Shown: positions 23,321 through 31,815 of the stretch, in pieces
Position numbering within the stretch: the first letter of the stretch is position 1
Layout: every line of letters starts with the position of its first letter
DNA from: an uncultured Lachnospiraceae bacterium
GTDB lineage: Bacteria; Bacillota; Clostridia; Lachnospirales; Lachnospiraceae
Assembly (NCBI GenBank): GCA_946552115.1
Contig: CAMNRH010000028.1
Span: 1 to 38,963, forward strand
Direction of reading: 5' to 3'
DNA length: 38,963 nucleotides
Translations under genes and position numbers: made by a program
The notes under the pieces: model-generated
Seen by the model: the letters and a program-made list of their open reading frames with translations, nothing else
Database searches by the model: none
Told to the model about the DNA's origin: nothing

Positions 23321-24433
23321 CTACTGCACCGGTTTCGCTTTCCCGCACTCGGAACAGAATTTTCCCGTATTTACCGCCCCGCAGCTGCAGCGCCAGCCTG
23401 ACGGCTCTGCCGGAGCAGCCTGCTGTGCCTGTCCCATCGCATATAAATTCTGAACATTAAATCCGCCGGCCTGCTGTGCCATTCCCATTCCCATAAAACC
23501 ACTCATCGCGCCGCCCGTATTCGCCGCCGCCGAGCGCATGGCGTCCGCCTGTGCTCCAACCAGCGCTGCCGCCGCCATATTCGGGTCTCTCATCACTGCC
23601 GACTTCTGAAGCTGCTTTATCATATCCTCATCTTCTTTTGATGCCGTCACACTGTTGATTCCGAAAGAATAAACCACAATTCCCCGAAGCTGCGTCCATT
23701 TCTTAGACAACACCTCATTTAACGCGTCTGCTACTTCCATCGTATGTCCGGGCAGGGCACTGTAACGGATTCCTGTCTCGGAAAGCTTCGCAAGAGCTGG
23801 CTGCAGCGCTGTTAAAAGCTCCGATTTCAACATAGAATCAATCTGATCTCTTGTATATACATTGCCGGTATTCCCGCATACATTTGCATAAAACACCATA
23901 GGATTGACAATCCGATAGGAATACTCGCCGTTGCAGCGAATCGAAATATCCACGTCAAGCCCTATATTCCTGTCTACGACGCGGAAAGGGACCGGATTCG
24001 GCGTGCCGTATTTATTCCCCGGAATTTCCTTAATATTTACATAGTAAATTCTCTGAACCTTTCCTGCGCCTCCGCCAAACTGAAAACGCTCCCACGCTTC
24101 TCTTGCTATTTCTCCAACTCCTTCTACAAAGGATCCGCCGAATGCCGACGGGCTGGTTCCGCTTTCATAGGTATAGGCTCCCGGCTCAGCGCACGCGTCA
24201 ATTACCTTTCCATTTTCCACGATAATCATACACTGTCCGTCCGCAACCGCAATATGTGAGCCGTCCGTAATCACATTGTCGTCTCCTCTTCTGCCTGCGT
24301 ATCGTCCGGACACCTGCTTTTGTCCTTTCGCCACCAATACATCCGCATCCAGCGCGTCGCAATAAAAATATTCTTTCCACTGATCTGCCAATGTTCCGCC
24401 TACGGCTCCAAATGCCGCTTTCAATAATCCCAT
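23321..24433 (-). CDS. ydjI: SPFH-domain/zinc-ribbon protein, YdjI-like
   Basis: A 370-residue protein like B. subtilis YdjI: an N-terminal virion-core/SPFH-type domain (AFGAVGGTLADQWKEYFYCD at the start), a Gly/Ala/Met-rich linker (about 300-345) and a C-terminal zinc ribbon (CSCG, then CSECG). In B. subtilis YdjI acts with the TPM protein YdjH and the zinc-ribbon protein YdjG at the membrane in the PspA-linked envelope stress response. It is the third gene of the same trio here. No pspA is visible in the window. Confidence 0.85.
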   Translation of the reverse strand: MGLLKAAFGAVGGTLADQWKEYFYCDALDADVLVAKGQKQVSGRYAGRRGDDNVITDGSHIAVADGQCMIIVENGKVIDACAEPGAYTYESGTSPSAFGGSFVEGVGEIAREAWERFQFGGGAGKVQRIYYVNIKEIPGNKYGTPNPVPFRVVDRNIGLDVDISIRCNGEYSYRIVNPMVFYANVCGNTGNVYTRDQIDSMLKSELLTALQPALAKLSETGIRYSALPGHTMEVADALNEVLSKKWTQLRGIVVYSFGINSVTASKEDEDMIKQLQKSAVMRDPNMAAAALVGAQADAMRSAAANTGGAMSGFMGMGMAQQAGGFNVQNLYAMGQAQQAAPAEPSGWRCSCGAVNTGKFCSECGKAKPVQ

Positions 24434-24457
24434 AAATCGTCTCTCCTTTTCTTATAT

Positions 24458-25273
24458 CTAAAATTTCCCGCTTGTTCCCGAATGATCCGAATGCATTCCC
24501 CCGCTGCCGGAGGAGCTCTCTTTCTGCCTCTTTGTACGGCTGACTCTGTGATATAAAAACTGGTCCGCCTGATACTGCAGGTGAAAGCTTCCTGCTTTAA
24601 GATAGGCCATCGCCCCGCTCTGACGCACTCTCGTATTCATACTTCTTTTCCACGATAACACAATCGTCACCGACACTGCAAGAGATAACAGAAACGCCGC
24701 TCCGATTACAACCGGAATCCGCCATCCCTCCCCGTATCTGTGGTTCTCTGTATAGGGCTTTCCATCCTCCCATGCAGTAAAATAATCATCCGAAAGAGAC
24801 AGATATCTGGCAAATGCGTCATAAAATTCGCCGTCCGAAAGGTCATCCAGAATGAATTCCCCGATTCTTTCCCGTCCATATGTAGAAAACGCCTCCTCGG
24901 CCGTACCAAAGCCTACAAGCCCCCAGTCGCGCTCCGCCATACTGACAGCAAGCATCACGCCGATTCCATTATACTCATCGCCAAGACCGTATCCGTCGAA
25001 AATCCTCCGCTGCCAGCTCTTAATATCTCCTCCGCCGAAGTCCTCCGTTGTAATAATATAGATTCCTGCATGATGCTCACCGGCAAGCCTTTCGCATTCC
25101 CGCTCCAGCTCATCCTCCTCTTCTTCTGTAAGAAGATCCGCATCATCCTGCACCCATCCCTCAATTTCCGAAACCGTATCCGCCCCGTATACTTCTTCTG
25201 TACCAAAGCCGCTGCAGACACCTAGCAAAAGAACCAGGGCAGGCAAAAAGCCTTTCCATCCTTTCCTCTTCAT
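24458..25273 (-). CDS. ydjH: TPM-domain membrane protein, YdjH-like
   Basis: A 271-residue protein: signal peptide (about residues 1-30, FLPALVLLLGVCSGFG), an extracytoplasmic TPM domain (VQDDADLLTEEEEDELERECERLAGEHHAGIYIITTEDF, with GIGVMLAVSMAERDWGLVGFG), one membrane helix (about 187-208) and a short Ser/Gly/His tail ending TSGKF typical of the family. The ATG at 25273 overlaps the upstream stop as TAATG, so translation is coupled; the longer frame from 25315 is rejected. Middle gene of a YdjG-H-I-like trio. Confidence 0.88.
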   Translation of the reverse strand: MKRKGWKGFLPALVLLLGVCSGFGTEEVYGADTVSEIEGWVQDDADLLTEEEEDELERECERLAGEHHAGIYIITTEDFGGGDIKSWQRRIFDGYGLGDEYNGIGVMLAVSMAERDWGLVGFGTAEEAFSTYGRERIGEFILDDLSDGEFYDAFARYLSLSDDYFTAWEDGKPYTENHRYGEGWRIPVVIGAAFLLSLAVSVTIVLSWKRSMNTRVRQSGAMAYLKAGSFHLQYQADQFLYHRVSRTKRQKESSSGSGGMHSDHSGTSGKF

Positions 25274-26355
25274 TACAGCACACCCCCAAACAATAAAATT
25301 CCAAGTACGGAGCATACCGCTGTCCCAATCGCCGTAAATCCACAGAGATATTTCCAGAATACCTTTTTATCCACCGGAAGCTCACCGACCATTTTTCCGG
25401 TCTGCCCATTAATTGCAAACTGGTATTTCTTACCGTTATAAACCGTTTCAAACATCCAGACCGGAAGCAGCGCATAATGCACTTTTCCGTTTTCCGCCGA
25501 CAGGCTTCTGCGCTTCACAATTACCGACTCATAGCCATATATCGTATCCCGGAGCATATGCTCCGCACTGTTATAAAGCCGCTCCTTTGCCCGCGTCTGC
25601 GCTGTCCCTGCATCCACGTCATATTTATCCGTCTCATATCCCGCAAGGTATGCCGGCTGGAATTCCGTCAAAGCACTGTAATCAAACGGCTCGATTGACT
25701 CTGTAGTATCATCATCCATCTCTGTACTTCCATCCACCGGCACGTGATAGAACTCCATATTTCCCTCTCTGGTTACCAGATAATAAGAAGTGTCCACATA
25801 ATCGTAATCCGAATCACTCCACATTCTTACACGCGTCGCATCAAAGCTCATCCTTGCATTTGCCCTGCAATCAAATAGCCAATAGGGGACATAATACCCT
25901 TTCAGATTTTTAAGATAGCTTTTATCCCGAAAATTTTTCGGAAGAAGCCGCTTGCCCTTACAAAAGCTTTCCAGCATCTGCCTTGCTCTGTCCCCCTCTA
26001 TTTTGAAAGGAATCATAACATCCGGCTCATACTTTCCTGACGCAGTCTCCTTAATAACAACCACATTATCACAATAGGGACATCTAGTACTGACGGTATT
26101 CTCATCCGCCTCGATTTCCGCTCCGCAGGAAGGACAGAGATACTTTCCGTCTTCGGTACGCTTCGCTCCTTTCGCCTCTTTCTGGTATTCCCAGCTTAAA
26201 TCCTCTTCTCCCGGGGCTTTTTCTTCTTTTTCATAGCTTTTCAAAGCCTCCAAATCATACTGGTTTCCGCAGCTGCCACAGGAGAGCTTCTGCGTTTCCG
26301 GAGAAAACTGAAGCGCCGCTCCGCAGCAGGGACACTTATACTGAACAAAATCCAC
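25273..26355 (-). CDS. ydjG: TFIIB-type zinc-ribbon membrane protein, YdjG-like
   Basis: A 360-residue protein with two N-terminal zinc ribbons (CPCC...CGSCG and CPSCG...CPYCD), a central beta-rich region (IPFKIEGDRARQMLESFCKGKRLLPKNF, VPYWLFDCRA) and a C-terminal hydrophobic segment (about 335-360). The start codon is GTG, preceded by AAAGAGGTG. It is the first of three coupled genes resembling B. subtilis ydjGHI, whose products recruit or anchor PspA under membrane stress. Confidence 0.82.
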   Translation of the reverse strand: MDFVQYKCPCCGAALQFSPETQKLSCGSCGNQYDLEALKSYEKEEKAPGEEDLSWEYQKEAKGAKRTEDGKYLCPSCGAEIEADENTVSTRCPYCDNVVVIKETASGKYEPDVMIPFKIEGDRARQMLESFCKGKRLLPKNFRDKSYLKNLKGYYVPYWLFDCRANARMSFDATRVRMWSDSDYDYVDTSYYLVTREGNMEFYHVPVDGSTEMDDDTTESIEPFDYSALTEFQPAYLAGYETDKYDVDAGTAQTRAKERLYNSAEHMLRDTIYGYESVIVKRRSLSAENGKVHYALLPVWMFETVYNGKKYQFAINGQTGKMVGELPVDKKVFWKYLCGFTAIGTAVCSVLGILLFGGVL

Positions 26356-26445
26356 AAAATCACCTCTTTATATAAAAAAACTTCAAAAATCAGCCGCTTC
26401 CCGCTCTACAAACAGTATAACTGATTTCTGAAGTCAAAACAATGT

Positions 26446-27165
26446 TCAAATTCCATCCTTTTCTATCTGCTTAGCCTCTTCTTCCGTTACATAACCGTAT
26501 CTTACCATACTGTCAAGCACTTGACCGACACGTTCAGCCGCAAGCTCCATACTCACATCCGGAGAATATACCGACGGAGCATTCGGCACTCCCGCTAACA
26601 TAGCCGCTTCATAATCGGTAAGCTCCGACGGCACCTTTTTGAAATACCCTTTCGAGGCATCATAGATTGTCTCATAGCCGCTTCCGAAGCTGGAGGCATT
26701 CACATAAAGCTCCAAAATCTCCTCCTTACTGTACTGCGATTCAATAGCAAATACGGCAAAAACCTCCGCCGCCTTACGCTCAAGCGTTTTATCTCTCGTA
26801 AAAAGCAGATTCTTGGCAAGCTGCTGTGTAATCGTGCTGCCGCCCTCCTTGAAAGACATCGCCCTTATATCCGTCCATACTGCACGGCAGATCGCAATCA
26901 CATCAATCCCGGGATGAGACTTAAATCTATGATCCTCCACCGAGATTACGGCATCTATATAAAACTGGGGCAAATCTGAATAATGCGTAAAATGTTCTTT
27001 TTCCCGAACCTCCTCTATTCTTTTCTCAAGTGATTCCTCCGATATAGCGGCCCGATACATTTGATAGCCCTTTATCCCGAAAAAAACAGTAACCGCCGCC
27101 GTGCTGCATAATAAAATCAAAAATACGATGCAGATAATTTTTCTGATTAGACGTCCCTTTTTCAT
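26446..27165 (-). CDS. Monofunctional peptidoglycan glycosyltransferase (GT51)
   Basis: A 239-residue membrane-anchored transglycosylase with one N-terminal helix (about 10-30) and a GT51 domain. It polymerises lipid II into glycan strands. The catalytic Glu is E77 in VEDHRF; GGSTITQQLAKNLL and RKAAEVFAVFAIESQYSKEEILELYVN are the other family motifs. No transpeptidase domain follows, so it is the MtgA type rather than a class A PBP. It lies between the YdjGHI-like trio and a SanA-like gene, all read leftward; the cluster as a whole concerns the envelope. Confidence 0.93.
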   Translation of the reverse strand: MKKGRLIRKIICIVFLILLCSTAAVTVFFGIKGYQMYRAAISEESLEKRIEEVREKEHFTHYSDLPQFYIDAVISVEDHRFKSHPGIDVIAICRAVWTDIRAMSFKEGGSTITQQLAKNLLFTRDKTLERKAAEVFAVFAIESQYSKEEILELYVNASSFGSGYETIYDASKGYFKKVPSELTDYEAAMLAGVPNAPSVYSPDVSMELAAERVGQVLDSMVRYGYVTEEEAKQIEKDGI

Positions 27166-27287
27166 GATCCCATCAGCTCCTCTTAAGTCTGTCCCATGAC
27201 CAGTATACTACCTCAGCATACCAATTCCAATATCTGTATTAAAATAAACCGTACAGAAAGCATGCTCTCCTGTACGCCGCCAGCTTA

Positions 27288-27965
27288 TTATAGACGGTCA
27301 TTCGTCATATCCCCATTTCCGCTTATCGGAATCCGCTTCCCCATATACGTCGGCTCCGGCTTTAGCACCTGATATCCCACATCCTTAACCCGGGCAATTG
27401 ATTCTCTGAATTTTCGGTACTTATCTCCCGAATAAACAGCCGTATCACAGGCAACTCCTTCTGCCTGCATACCCATAGCCTCCGCGTCATATACGGCTCG
27501 GTAAAGATGATATTTCTGTGTAACTACAATAATATTCTCCGCCTGAAAAATTTCCTTTGCCCGGTACATACTCTCATAGGTTGAAAACCCCGCATGATCC
27601 ATAAAAATATGCTCCGAGGGCACACCCTGTTCTATCGCATAATTTTTCATGGCATTCACCTCGTCATAATCGTCGCTCCCGTGATCTCCGCTCATAATCA
27701 TACGCTCAGTAAGCCCCGCCTTATAAATCTCAATTCCCGTATCAAGCCTTTCCCTGAGCATCACGCTCGGCTTTCCGTCCGCCTTTACCTGCGCGCCCAG
27801 CACCACCACCGCATCAACCGTCGTCTCCTTTTCCTGAAGCTGCTTTACCGTTGCAAATTTATCTCCTGATAATAAAACCACATATTCATTTACTGCAAAA
27901 AGCATAACGACTCCCAATAGCATAAGCGCCGAAAAACATCGTATGATTTTCTTTATTTTCTTCAT
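27288..27965 (-). CDS. SanA/YdcF/ElyC-like DUF218 membrane protein
   Basis: A 225-residue protein: one N-terminal membrane helix (about 10-30) and a DUF218 domain (VVVLGAQVKADGKPSVMLRERLDTGIEIYKAG; MIMSGDHGSDDYDEVNAMKNYA; IIVVTQKYHLYRAVYDAEAMGM). The ATG at 27965 with AAGGGTG is preferred to a longer frame from 28028. Relatives SanA and ElyC affect envelope barrier function and lipid-carrier metabolism; the biochemical role is not settled. Confidence 0.88.
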   Translation of the reverse strand: MKKIKKIIRCFSALMLLGVVMLFAVNEYVVLLSGDKFATVKQLQEKETTVDAVVVLGAQVKADGKPSVMLRERLDTGIEIYKAGLTERMIMSGDHGSDDYDEVNAMKNYAIEQGVPSEHIFMDHAGFSTYESMYRAKEIFQAENIIVVTQKYHLYRAVYDAEAMGMQAEGVACDTAVYSGDKYRKFRESIARVKDVGYQVLKPEPTYMGKRIPISGNGDMTNDRL

Positions 27966-28089
27966 TATAAACACCCTTTTTATAAATGAATTAATTTCTG
28001 ATTTTCTTTTAAAGTATACCTCAATCAAAGAGCACGGACAAGGATGTTAAGTAAATTATAAGATATCTTAAAGAAATCTTTTCTATCAT

Positions 28090-28464
28090 TCAGGAGCATG
28101 CCGGATTTGTCAAAACAATCCTGACTCCCTTTTTATTTAATCTGATTGCCTTTCTTGCGATTCCATTAATCTCTGCCGACAGCGGTCACGGAATCAAAAA
28201 AGCCCTATATTGACCATTTACATATCCAAATCGCAGACCGTCATATTCTTTACATCTCTTTCTCTTCTCCTCATATATTTTCTTGTATTTTTCTGTTTTA
28301 GATGATATGGGAACCATCCAAAAATATCCATCCATTTCAAAACAATAACAACAAGGTCTTCCATGTACTCCTGCCTCATCACTATCCTTATTTCCCATTA
28401 ATCCACAATTAGGAAACCGTTTATAATATTCATCCTTAATAAAATAAAAATTACCTGTATTCAA
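28090..28464 (-). pseudogene. Remnant type III toxin (ToxN/AbiQ-like endoribonuclease)
   Basis: The first 92 residues match the ToxN/AbiQ/CptN group: FYFIKDEYYKRFPN near the start, GRPCCYCFEMDGYFWMVPISSKTEKYKKIY in the middle and FGYVNGQYRAFLI. Such toxins have about 160-170 residues. Here a TGA at 28186 ends the frame, but the same frame continues with a likely C-terminal piece (IARKAIRLNKKGVRIV) to 28090. The simplest reading is an internal deletion plus stop. The only start available is TTG with no ribosome site, and an IS66 has inserted 14 bases upstream, cutting it from its promoter and antitoxin RNA. Almost certainly inactive. Confidence 0.7.
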
Positions 28465-28546
28465 ATGGAATTATATACAAAATGCGTAAACGCAAAATAG
28501 CGAGTACCTTGACATTTTTAAGCGGCTGCTTTGCAGCCACCAGTAT

Positions 28547-28934
28547 TTAAGCTTTATGGATTTCTGCCGGAAGTTTTTCTGGCCAAGGCAGAAGAACTTC
28601 CAAAAAGGAACAATCCCTGTCATCCATATGTTTTGGAATCTCTTCCAAGAGATACTGCACATAATCAAAAGGCTTCAGGTTATTGGCCTTTGCAGTTTCC
28701 ACAATGCTGTATATGATTGCGGAACTCCTGGCACCATTGATGGTATCAATCATCTGCCAGTTCTTCTTTCCGATGCAAAAACCTCGGATTGCCCTTTCGC
28801 ATGCATTGTTGTCGATTGGAACATCTCCATCTATCAGAAATACACGGAGATATTTTTCCTGATTCAGCGCATAACTGACAGCATCACCAAATTTATCCTT
28901 TTTGGACACGTTTATGGTTTTCAGGTATGCAAAA
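28547..28934 (-). pseudogene. tnpC: IS66 tnpC, C-terminal part after a frameshift
   Basis: The last 120 residues from an internal ATG at 28909, plus upstream codons in the same frame (AYLKTINV). It contains DNNACERAIRGFCIGKKNW, where the Glu is the third residue of the DDE catalytic triad. It is separated from the main frame by a one-base deletion in a run of five T (minus strand), so the triad is split between two frames. Confidence 0.85.
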
Positions 28935-30165
28935 ACGCATCCACAAGTGGTTTGATAACCACCTGCCGTTGCTTAAGCCGTTCATCAGAAGAAAGGTCAT
29001 TCAGTTTCCTTTCTTCCCGGTAGATTGCCTGGATCTGTTTCATCAGCAGAAATGCATTGGATTCCTTTTGATAGGATTTAGGGACCAGCTTCAAGGCTTC
29101 ATCAAATCTGCGGCGGCAATGTACCCAGCATCCGGCAACAGTCAGTTCTTCCAACTCTTTTTCTAAAGTATGGTATACCTGATAACCGTCTGTCACACAG
29201 ATGCCATCATACCCTTTCAGGAATTCCCTTGGATGGGATGCATTTCTCCTCTGCTGGTATTCATAGAGCACAATCTGTCGTTCTTGATACAGATGTCCGG
29301 AACGGTATACCCACATCCAGCTTTTGGAACCGGCTTTGCGTCCATCATGATTTACAAGTACCGGCGTCTCATCTGCCTGGATCACATGATAGGAATACAA
29401 TTCTTTGTGAAAATATTCATAAAGGACCGATAAATATTCTTCCGCTAAACGTATGCACCAGTTTGCCATGTTCTGTCTTGTGATCTGCAGGCCATAGCGC
29501 TGGAATTCCTGCTCCAACCGATAGAGAGGAACTGCATTCACATATTTTCCATTGATGATCGCAGCACCCAGAGATGGTGATACCAGACTTCCATGCAGTA
29601 ACGCCCTTGGATGGTCTGCTTTGACCATATGTTCATCTGTTTTGCTGGCATACACGCCGATGTGATGCTCTTCCACTTCTATTTTCGCAGATACGAAATG
29701 ATATTTTCTGGAAATGGCATCCGGTAACTGTTTCCATCCCCTGACACCGAATTCCGCTTCCAGTTCCTCTTCGGACAGATAGTGGTCAATCCGTCTGACC
29801 GGAAACCCGGAAAGATCGGCCTCTTTCTTCCCCTTACGCTTTGGCTGTCTGGGTGATTTGAGTTCCAGATCATCAGGCTCTGCTGCATTGAGATCGCAGA
29901 CAGCCTCGGCTTCATTGAAAAAGACAATCGTTCCGTCTACTTCGCAAAAACAGATCTGGCTGGTATCTTCCATTTTTTCAGAAGACCTGCCAAAACGGTT
30001 CTGCTTACCAAGAATCACCTGTTCCATCAGAAGCTGCATTTTTTCGTTCGATGCGTGAAGTTCCTTTGTTAAAGCATTCAGCTGTTCCTGCTGTTGTAAA
30101 AGAAGCTGGATAAGAAATGGCTTATCAACGGTATTTAATTGTTCCTCCGTATAATTGTCTGCCAT
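28921..30165 (-). pseudogene. tnpC: IS66 transposase tnpC, N-terminal and central part
   Basis: 414 residues: a coiled-coil N-terminus (QLLLQQQEQLNALTKELHAS), the IS66 zinc-binding and central segments, and two of the three DDE residues (ADETPVLV; VTDGYQVYH). The frame ends at HT-stop instead of continuing. A -1 shift in the T5 run at 28931-28935 (DAFF-AYLK) restores the family sequence, so one base has probably been lost. Full TnpC would be about 535 residues. Confidence 0.88.
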
Positions 30166-30253
30166 GACTGAACCTCACTTTCCTGAGTGGTATTATAGCA
30201 GAATCCACGGGTTTTGGCTATTTTTGAATTCTGTCACTTTCGTCATTTTGACG

Positions 30254-30320
30254 GTGGATAACCGTCATGGATACCTGAAACTAAAAGTCTGAAATTCAGG
30301 TATTTATGACGGTTATCCAC
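30254..30320. repeat. Long inverted repeat between tnpC and tnpB
   Basis: Two 26-base arms (30254-30279 and 30295-30320, starting GTGGATAACCGTCAT) match except for three central bases. The loop has 15 bases. The tnpB-tnpC spacing is larger than is usual in IS66, so this may be an extra palindromic insertion. Confidence 0.75.
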
Positions 30321-30468
30321 AATCTGAAAAGTTTTTGAATCAGGAATATATAAAAACTCACAGAAAACTTTCCGAATGTGAATAACTTTAGGTTTTATCT
30401 TGCACAGGATAACTTGACACGGATAATGAGGATTTTATTTCCTACGTTTTACACAAAATCACAAGGAG

Positions 30469-30820
30469 AACTCCGGATCAGAAACTTCTTCTATGGGATG
30501 TCTGGCAACGATTTCCAGGCCCTACATCAACATTTGATACTGGTCTGTGCTAATCTCCAGCGCTTCTTCTTGTGTACGGGGCCATCGGAAGTTCCCGTTT
30601 TCAATCCGCTTGTACAGAAGGAGAAATCCATCTCCTTCCCAGACAACCCTTTTATACGATCCGTGCGCTTGCCGCAAAATAAGAATAACGTATTCTTATC
30701 GTATGGATCGAGCTGGAACTGAAACCGTATGATTCTGGCTAATCCGTCAATCCCTCTGCGCAGGTCCGTAAAGCCGGTCGCCAGATACACTTTTTTGAAT
30801 CCAGTGCCATCATTGAGCAT
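30469..30820 (-). pseudogene. tnpB: IS66 tnpB, frameshifted and with an amber codon
   Basis: From ATG at 30820 the frame reads MLNDGTGFKKVYLATGFTDL, the standard TnpB start, overlapping the tnpA end by 11 bases. After DRIKGL the family sequence WEGDGFLLLYKRIENG continues in another frame (one base lost near 30641-30645). That frame then meets TAG at 30524-30522 in MLM-stop-GLEIVARHPIEE, replacing a usual Gln. Both lesions make it inactive. Confidence 0.88.
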
Positions 30821-31175
30821 TGGTGAGCACTCCCAAAAGTGTTTGTAGAAATGAGGCAGATGCCTGTTCGGTGATTTCCAAAGTGAGGTTGTTTCCACTT
30901 CTGAGCACAGCAGCGATTTTATGCTCCGCTGCCATATTTACCGGATGGATTGTGGAAGAAGGGACTTCTACAAAGGTTTGTGTATGATCCGCAGTTTGCA
31001 GGTAAGCCTCACGGACTTTCCGGAGTCTCCAGTAATAACTCGCTTTTGTAATGTCGTGCAGCTGACACCATTCATCTATTTTCATTCCCTGCGGGCGATT
31101 TTGGCAGTCTCTGATCAGATCCGCCCATTCACTCAAACGGGTTTGCTGTGCAACTAAACTTGTGTGTGATTTCAT
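30810..31175 (-). CDS. tnpA: IS66 accessory protein TnpA
   Basis: A 121-residue IS66 TnpA with a helix-turn-helix-like N-terminus (WADLIRDCQNRPQGMKIDEWCQLHDITKASYYWRLRKVRE). AGGAGGTGAG precedes ATG. It is the only intact reading frame of the element. Its end overlaps tnpB by 11 bases, the usual coupling in IS66. Confidence 0.9.
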   Translation of the reverse strand: MKSHTSLVAQQTRLSEWADLIRDCQNRPQGMKIDEWCQLHDITKASYYWRLRKVREAYLQTADHTQTFVEVPSSTIHPVNMAAEHKIAAVLRSGNNLTLEITEQASASFLQTLLGVLTNAQ

Positions 31176-31307
31176 GGCTCACCTCCTGTAGCAAAGTCTA
31201 AAAAGTTAAGTACTAAACTATTTGGACTTTATTTATAGTGATGAGTCTATTATCCCACAACTGATAATTTTGAAAAGGTACTCGCTATTTTGCGTTTACC
31301 AAAATGC

Positions 31308-31519
31308 AGACAAAATCCCCAAAACATATATGCTCTGGGGATTGAAATATTCCACTTGTTATCTCTTCGTTAACGTTTTGATAGTTTGAAAAGCCCGGAA
31401 ACAGGGGATTCTTTACATCAAGTGTTGCATACGTGTTTTACACGGTAGACTGCTCAGGACGTCCCACGACTTCTCTGTACTTACAATCCGCATATGGCGT
31501 TAATTGAAAGGAGTTCTTT
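31308..31519 (-). other. Likely remnant of the type III antitoxin/attenuator region
   Basis: On the minus strand AATCCCCA (31321-31314) and TGGGGATT (31343-31336) form a hairpin followed by TTTGT, immediately upstream of the IS66 insertion and, before the insertion, of the toxin gene. Type III systems place a terminator between antitoxin repeats and toxin. I see no tandem repeats, so the antitoxin itself is not identified. Confidence 0.35.
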
Positions 31520-31762
31520 ATGACAAAAATAATTTTTGCAATATATAACCATGAAACCGACTGCGTTGAGGTCAGCCTCAACGAGAATATCCGCATCTCT
31601 TTTAACTGTAAAAAATGCAATGCTTCCGTTCATCTGGACGAGCCTTCCGATATTGCTTATCTTACAAGACTTGCCAGAGAAGAACCGGGGCTGTATGCAA
31701 AATTGGCTTCCAGAGATGGTGGATTACAAGGGTATGTTGAGGCGATGGGGGAGTTTAATTAG
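31520..31762 (+). CDS. Small DUF6061-like hypothetical protein
   Basis: An 80-residue protein with AAAGGAG ahead of ATG. The closing YLTRLAREEPGLYAKLASRDGGLQGYVEAMG resembles the tail of the small DUF6061 family in Lachnospiraceae (Y-x-LA-rich helix ending in a YxxA-type motif); this assignment is from memory of the pattern. Two Cys (CKKCNASV) may bind metal. A hairpin (31738-31749 with 31768-31779) overlaps its stop codon and separates it from the convergent ATPase gene. Confidence 0.6.
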   Translation: MTKIIFAIYNHETDCVEVSLNENIRISFNCKKCNASVHLDEPSDIAYLTRLAREEPGLYAKLASRDGGLQGYVEAMGEFN

Positions 31763-31779
31763 GCTTTCCCATCGCCTCA
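31738..31779. terminator. Hairpin between the 80-aa gene and the ATPase gene
   Basis: TGAGGCGATGGG and CCCATCGCCTCA are perfect 12-bp arms. T-runs are weak on both strands, but the place between convergent genes suits a bidirectional terminator. Confidence 0.6.
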
Positions 31780-31815
31780 TAAATAAAACACTACTAACAT
31801 TCAATATTTCTATTT

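Larger units (their letters stand above)
28478..31307. mobile_element. IS66-family insertion sequence with 8-bp target duplication
   Basis: The element proper is 28486-31299 (2814 bp). Its ends are 25-bp perfect inverted repeats (28486-28510 and 31275-31299, outermost GTAAACGCAAAATAGCG). The flanks carry the duplication CAAAATGC at 28478-28485 and 31300-31307, the 8-bp size usual for IS66. It encodes TnpA, TnpB and TnpC leftward. tnpB has a frameshift and an amber codon and tnpC a frameshift, so it is a complete but non-autonomous copy. Between tnpC and tnpB (30166-30468) there is no gene, only a 26-bp-arm inverted repeat. Confidence 0.95.

Noticed and set aside
28921-28935. Programmed -1 frameshifting in IS66 tnpC at the T5 run
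   Set aside because: IS66 TnpC is normally one continuous frame, no stimulatory structure is evident, and tnpB of the same copy is also broken, so a simple base loss is more likely.
31308-31519. Tandem antitoxin repeats of a type III system
   Set aside because: No repeated unit is visible; only a terminator-like hairpin supports the idea.
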